Shown: one piece after another, positions 23,540 to 27,128 of the stretch
Layout: each line of letters opens with the position of its first letter
How positions within the stretch are numbered: position 1 is the first letter of the stretch
From: Actinomyces sp. HMSC035G02
GTDB taxonomy: Bacteria; Actinomycetota; Actinomycetes; Actinomycetales; Actinomycetaceae
Reading direction: 5' to 3'
Length of the DNA stretch: 27,128 bases
NCBI GenBank assembly: GCA_001838165.1
Contig: KV835857.1
Coordinates: 1 to 27,128 of the forward strand
Notes under the pieces: model-generated
What the model saw: only the letters and a program-made list of their open reading frames with translations
The model's database searches: none
Told to the model about the DNA's origin: nothing
Program-made: the position numbers and the translations under genes

Positions 23540-23579
23540 AACCGGTCCCGACCTCGACATTACGAGGCCGGGGCCGGTT
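23540..23579. terminator. Bidirectional terminator between the membrane protein gene and hsdR
   Basis: 17-base arms 23540-23556 and 23563-23579 with a 6-nt loop and two non-identical positions (one wobble, one mismatch per strand). The 3' arm begins within ACGAGGCCGGGGCCGG. It touches the hsdR stop codon at 23582. Confidence 0.75.
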
Positions 23580-23581
23580 CG

Positions 23582-26500
23582 TCAGAGTCCTCCGAGTCCG
23601 GAGAAACGTTCGACCCAGGTCCGCAGGGCGTCAAGGACGCGCGAGCGGATGGCTTCGCGGCTGCCACCGCCACCGAAGCGGCGGGCAGGAGGGAGGATAG
23701 AGGACAGGCCGGTGCCTTCGTCGGGGACGTAGCCCTCTCGCAGGGAGTCGTACGCGAAGTCTCGCGCGCCCTCGCCGAGGCGTTCGGCGTCGATGATTGC
23801 GTCGAGTTCGCTGTCGCGCTTGGCGGCGATGAAGGACTCGAACTCTGTGGGAACGTCCCCGTTGAGGGACACTCGGCGGTAGAACTCTTCGATGAGGTCG
23901 CGTTTGCCGCGCAGGGCGGGTGATGCAGCGAGGGCGCGCGTGATTTCAACGGGGATTTCACGGTCGTCGCCGTCGCCGCGCTCACCCCGATGGTGTTCGA
24001 CGAGCATGAGGATGTAGTCGACGTTGATGTCGACTTGCTTGACGAGCTCCATTTCGAAGACGAGCTCGTCCGCGATCGGTTCCTTCTCCACCTTCGAACG
24101 CTCGCGCGCCTCGTGATAGAGGTCCAGATAGACGCTCCGGTAGTCTTCGAGCTCGCGCGGGGCGATCGTATCGTCACCCTCGAAGTCGTCGAAGGACGTG
24201 AGGATGTTGCGCAGGCGCAAGACCTGCCCCATGAGGTCGATGAAGCGCTTCTGTTCCTTTTCGGAGGCGATCGATCCGATGGGCAGCGGGAAGTCGATAC
24301 GAAGCTGCTCGATGATCTCCAGGTAGGTGGACAGGTACTCGCCGTAGGGGCGCAGGAGGACCTGGCCACGCGCCTCCTTGTTGCCGAAGAGAGCGATCGC
24401 GTCTTCGGTGGCCTGTTCAAGGTTGCGGAAGCAGACGATGTTTCCGTATGTCTTGACCGAGTTGAGGATTCGGTTCGTGCGCGAGAATGCCTGGATGAGG
24501 CCGTGGGCGCGCAGGTTCTTGTCAACCCACAGGGTGTTGAGGGACTTGGAGTCGAAGCCGGTGAGGAACATGTCGACGACGATGACCAGGTCGATGCGTC
24601 GTTCAGCGAGAGCCGTTGACAGGCTCGTGTAGTATCCCTCGAATCCCGAGGCATCGGTGCCGAAGCTGGCCCCGAACTGCTGGTTGTAGTCGGCGATCGC
24701 CTCGTCGAGGAAGGCGCGGTCGTCCTGGGAGAGGGCCGAGGGGTCCATGGATTCTTCGGCGAGCAGTCCGGTGCCCGGGGCCTCGGCGTTGGGCGCGTAG
24801 GAGTAGATGATTCCGACGCTGAGCCTGCGCGCCTCCGGCAGATCGGCCTGTTGGCGCTTGAACTCCTGGTAGTAGGCGCGGGCGGCCTTGATGGAGGAGG
24901 TAGCGAACAGGGAGTTGAAACCATTGACGCGCCGTTCCTTGTACTGGAAGGAGGCGTGCCTCTTCGTCTTTTGGTCAAAGTGTTCGAGGATGTAGGAGAC
25001 CACGGCCGAGATGCGCTGCGGGTTCATGTAGGCGCTGTCGGTATCGATGCCTTCGACGTCGTGGTTGTCGATGCCGTCTCGCACGCGGAACGAGTTGAGG
25101 TAGTCGACGCGGAACGGCAGGACGGTCTTGTCCCGAATGGCGTCGACGATCGTGTAGGAGTGCAGCTGGTCCCCGAAGGCCTGCTCGGTCGTCCGTAGGT
25201 TTGCTTTGCCGGAGCTAGAGGCATTTTCCGCAAAGATGGGCGTTCCGGTGAAGCCGAAGAGGTGGTAGTTGCGGAAGGCTCGCGTGATGTCGGTGTGCAT
25301 GTCGCCGAACTGGCTGCGGTGACATTCGTCGAAGACGAGGACGACGTGCCCGGAGTAGATGGCGTGCCCACGGTGGCTCTTGACGAAGGTCGCGAGCTTT
25401 TGGATGGTGGTGACGATGATCGGCGTGGACGGGTCGTTGATCTGGTTGGCGAGCTGGCGTGTGGATTGGTTGGCGGAGACGGTTCCTTCGGCGAAGGCGT
25501 TATATTCGCGGATGGTCTGGTGGTCGAGGTCCTTGCGGTCAACCACGAAGAGGACCTTGTCGACCCCTTCCATGCCTGCGGCGAGCTTCGCGGTCTTGAA
25601 GGACGTGAGGGTCTTTCCCGAACCTGTGGTGTGCCAGATGTATCCGCCGGCGGCGACGGTGCCCGTCTGGTTGTTCATGCTGGAGGTCTTGATGCGCTGG
25701 AGGATCGCTTCGGTCGCGGCGATCTGGTAGGGGCGCATCACGAGGAGTTCATCGCGGGTGTTGAGCACGCAGTAGCGCGTGAGGATTGCGAGGATTGTGC
25801 GCTTGGCCAGGAATGTGGCTGCGAAGTCGGTGAGGTCCGGAATCTGATTGTTGGCGGCGTCGGTCCACCACATGGTGAATTCGTAGGATCGCGCGTTGGC
25901 GGCGGCGACCTGCCGGCTTGTGCCCTGGTTTTCGGTGATGTGCTGGAGGCGCACGGTGTTGGAGTAGTACTTGGTGTGTGCGCCGTTGGAGATGACGAAG
26001 ATTTGCACGTAGCCGAAGAGCCCGTCGCCGGCGCCCGCGTGGAAGGAGTCGCGCTGGTAGCGGTCGATCTGGTTGAAAGCTCGGCGCAGTTTTTTGCCGC
26101 GCCGCTTGAGTTCGATGTGGACCAGGGGCAGACCGTTGACGAGGATGGTGACGTCGTAGCGGTTGGAGCGCGCGCCCGTATCGATGGCGTACTGGCGGAT
26201 CACCTGCACCTTGTTGCGGTGAATATTGGTCTTGTCGATGAGGCTGATGTTCTTAGTGCTGCCGTCGTCGCGGATGAGGACCTGCACGTGGCCCTCCTGG
26301 ATACGTCGGGCTTTGGCGACGACAGGATTCCCAGCTGCGGAAGGAACGTCGACGATCGAGTGACGGTAGAAGTCCTTCCATTCCCGGTCACTGAAACGGT
26401 AATTATTGAGGGCCTCGAGCTGGACGCGCAGGTTCGCTTCAAGGCCGTCGCGGTCGTGGATGTCCACGTATTCGTAGGCTTGGGCGCACAGCTGTTTGAT

Positions 26501-26635
26501 GAGGTCATCCTCGAGGGCGGCTTCGCTCTGGTATTCCTGCTCCTGGTCGCGGGTCGGGTGGTAGAGTCCGACGACCGTGTATTCGTCGGAGACGACGACG
26601 GGTTCGATGCGGGGGCGAGGTGCGTCGGTGGACAC
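23582..26635 (-). CDS. hsdR: Type I restriction endonuclease, R (motor) subunit
   Basis: ATP-driven translocase and nuclease of a type I restriction-modification complex; needs HsdM and HsdS to find its site. The 1017 residues contain an N-terminal PD-(D/E)xK nuclease (Asp161 and IELK with Glu175, Lys177), then a superfamily 2 helicase with Walker A TTGSGKT (Lys341), DECH box (436-439), GFTGTPIF (461-468) and the arginine-finger motif FSRTNRI. The helical C-terminal region is intact. The nuclease-motor order and length match EcoR124I-type HsdR. GTG 26635 is chosen because AAAGGA stands 6 nt before it; an ATG at 26662 lacks a ribosome site. hsdM and hsdS are not in the window. hsdR has its own upstream control region, as often seen in type I loci. 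Confidence 0.95.
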   Translation of the reverse strand: MSTDAPRPRIEPVVVSDEYTVVGLYHPTRDQEQEYQSEAALEDDLIKQLCAQAYEYVDIHDRDGLEANLRVQLEALNNYRFSDREWKDFYRHSIVDVPSAAGNPVVAKARRIQEGHVQVLIRDDGSTKNISLIDKTNIHRNKVQVIRQYAIDTGARSNRYDVTILVNGLPLVHIELKRRGKKLRRAFNQIDRYQRDSFHAGAGDGLFGYVQIFVISNGAHTKYYSNTVRLQHITENQGTSRQVAAANARSYEFTMWWTDAANNQIPDLTDFAATFLAKRTILAILTRYCVLNTRDELLVMRPYQIAATEAILQRIKTSSMNNQTGTVAAGGYIWHTTGSGKTLTSFKTAKLAAGMEGVDKVLFVVDRKDLDHQTIREYNAFAEGTVSANQSTRQLANQINDPSTPIIVTTIQKLATFVKSHRGHAIYSGHVVLVFDECHRSQFGDMHTDITRAFRNYHLFGFTGTPIFAENASSSGKANLRTTEQAFGDQLHSYTIVDAIRDKTVLPFRVDYLNSFRVRDGIDNHDVEGIDTDSAYMNPQRISAVVSYILEHFDQKTKRHASFQYKERRVNGFNSLFATSSIKAARAYYQEFKRQQADLPEARRLSVGIIYSYAPNAEAPGTGLLAEESMDPSALSQDDRAFLDEAIADYNQQFGASFGTDASGFEGYYTSLSTALAERRIDLVIVVDMFLTGFDSKSLNTLWVDKNLRAHGLIQAFSRTNRILNSVKTYGNIVCFRNLEQATEDAIALFGNKEARGQVLLRPYGEYLSTYLEIIEQLRIDFPLPIGSIASEKEQKRFIDLMGQVLRLRNILTSFDDFEGDDTIAPRELEDYRSVYLDLYHEARERSKVEKEPIADELVFEMELVKQVDINVDYILMLVEHHRGERGDGDDREIPVEITRALAASPALRGKRDLIEEFYRRVSLNGDVPTEFESFIAAKRDSELDAIIDAERLGEGARDFAYDSLREGYVPDEGTGLSSILPPARRFGGGGSREAIRSRVLDALRTWVERFSGLGGL

Positions 26636-26938
26636 TCGCGTTCCTTTCTCTACGGGTCTCATTCACGAGGCCGGGGCTGGCACGCGGGAGGATTCCCTCC
26701 CGTCTGGTGACGTTGATCCGATGCTAACGTCACCCACCGTCATCTGCGTCCAGGCTGCACCGGGCAGCTCACGTCTGGAGGGTTCTGGGCGTTGCCTGGA
26801 AGTGTCTGACTGGCTACCATCTCTAGCAGGGCAAGGGCTGACATGGGCCCCTCGCACACCGAGGGGTGACCGCGAAACCCGACAAAACAGGGCCTCGTAA
26901 TAGTCCACTCGTGGACGGCAAGCTGAAGTCACGCCCTC
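26636..26938 (-). promoter_or_regulatory. hsdR upstream region with operator-like dyad
   Basis: No gene is seen in this gap; open frames here are Arg/Ser/Pro-rich and lack good starts. GGTGACGTT (26706-26714) and AACGTCACC (26726-26734) form a perfect 9-bp dyad. On the minus strand a -10-like TAGCAT (26721-26726) lies inside it, so a dimeric protein bound here would block hsdR transcription. A 7-bp hairpin (26685-26702) lies in the would-be leader. Other small hairpins: 26848-26866 (7 bp) and 26903-26916 (6 bp). A half copy of the terminator sequence, ACGAGGCCGGGGCTGG, is at 26665-26680. Confidence 0.45.
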
Positions 26939-26970
26939 GTGTTCCTCTCGCGCACGCGCGAGGGGAACAC
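26939..26970 (-). terminator. Hairpin after the right-edge gene
   Basis: Arms 26939-26952 and 26957-26970 pair over 14 bp (one wobble) with a 4-nt loop, 15 bases past the stop codon of the partial gene. No strong T-tract. It would separate that gene's transcript from hsdR. Confidence 0.6.
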
Positions 26971-26984
26971 ATGTATTCGAGCGA

Positions 26985-27128
26985 CTAGTTCAGAAAAGCA
27001 CTAGCCGCAAACAGCGAAACCTGCACGTAATTCCCCAGCCAAGCTTCTACTGCCTGAAGTCTTTTCCGTGGAATATCAACGTCTAGAGAAATCAGGCTCT
27101 TCAGAGTTGAGTGTGGTTGGAGGCATCT
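26985..27128 (-). CDS. 3' end of an unidentified gene (partial)
   Basis: An open frame enters from the right edge and ends with TAG at 26985-26987. The 47 visible C-terminal residues include SLISLDVDIPRKRLQAVEAW and end VQVSLFAASAFLN. The other two minus-strand frames have early stops, and a terminator-like hairpin follows at the right distance, which supports a real gene end. I do not recognise the family. The position just upstream of hsdR makes a restriction-locus gene (hsdS, hsdM or a cargo gene) plausible, but the sequence does not resemble the usual HsdS tail. Confidence 0.5.
   Translation of the reverse strand, partial: RCLQPHSTLKSLISLDVDIPRKRLQAVEAWLGNYVQVSLFAASAFLN

Noticed and set aside
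26663..26932. Overlapping open frames on both strands upstream of hsdR
   Set aside because: Low-complexity Arg/Ser/Pro peptides, weak starts; the region is better read as control DNA.
21137..27036. GCACGTAATTCCCC shared by the gap near 21138 and the right-edge gene near 27023
   Set aside because: A 14-bp match between two places in 27 kb is expected a few times by chance, and the flanks do not match.

Overview
The window is a chromosomal stretch of a high-GC Gram-positive bacterium. An NAD-type malic enzyme with an N-terminal ACT domain, WhiB1 next to a PdtaS-type histidine kinase, a DUF2505 protein and an EssC/EccC-type ATPase all point to Actinomycetota. The long insertion in LigA and the general look of the proteins suggest Actinomycetaceae (Actinomyces/Schaalia-like); that last step is inference. 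Most of the window is housekeeping. The accessory parts are a lower-GC type VII secretion effector pair (about 19.3-21.3 kb) and a type I restriction subunit (23.6-26.6 kb).

Layout: malic enzyme (-); gatC-gatA-gatB operon (-) for tRNA-dependent amidation of Glu-tRNA(Gln); divergent from gatC a cardiolipin synthase-like phospholipase D protein (+); ligA (-); two DnaA boxes; an FHA-like/FtsK ATPase (+); whiB1 (+) convergent with pdtaS (-); a DUF2505 protein (+); an OsmC protein, thyA and folA as a tight operon (+); an MFS transporter (+); fumC (+); a two-gene operon (-) of an EspC/WXG100-like small protein and a WXG-calpain cysteine protease; a TSUP permease (-) divergent from a flavodoxin-fold NAD(P)H oxidoreductase (+); a small membrane protein (+); hsdR (-); and the 3' end of an unidentified gene (-) at the right edge.

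Themes that cross gene borders: (1) Several genes have a -10 box (TANNNT, often exactly TAGGAT) only 5-7 nt before the start codon, the pattern of leaderless transcription. The gatC/phospholipase D pair places two opposite leaderless starts 18 bp apart with overlapping -10 boxes. (2) A family of terminator hairpins built on ACGAGGCCGGGG closes many genes, and unpaired half copies lie beside ligA and hsdR. (3) The WXG-calpain protein and its small partner form a candidate type VII secretion effector operon with no visible immunity gene. The only secretion-type ATPase in the window lies about 8 kb away, without other secretion genes around it.

No rRNA, tRNA, CRISPR array or insertion sequence was seen.
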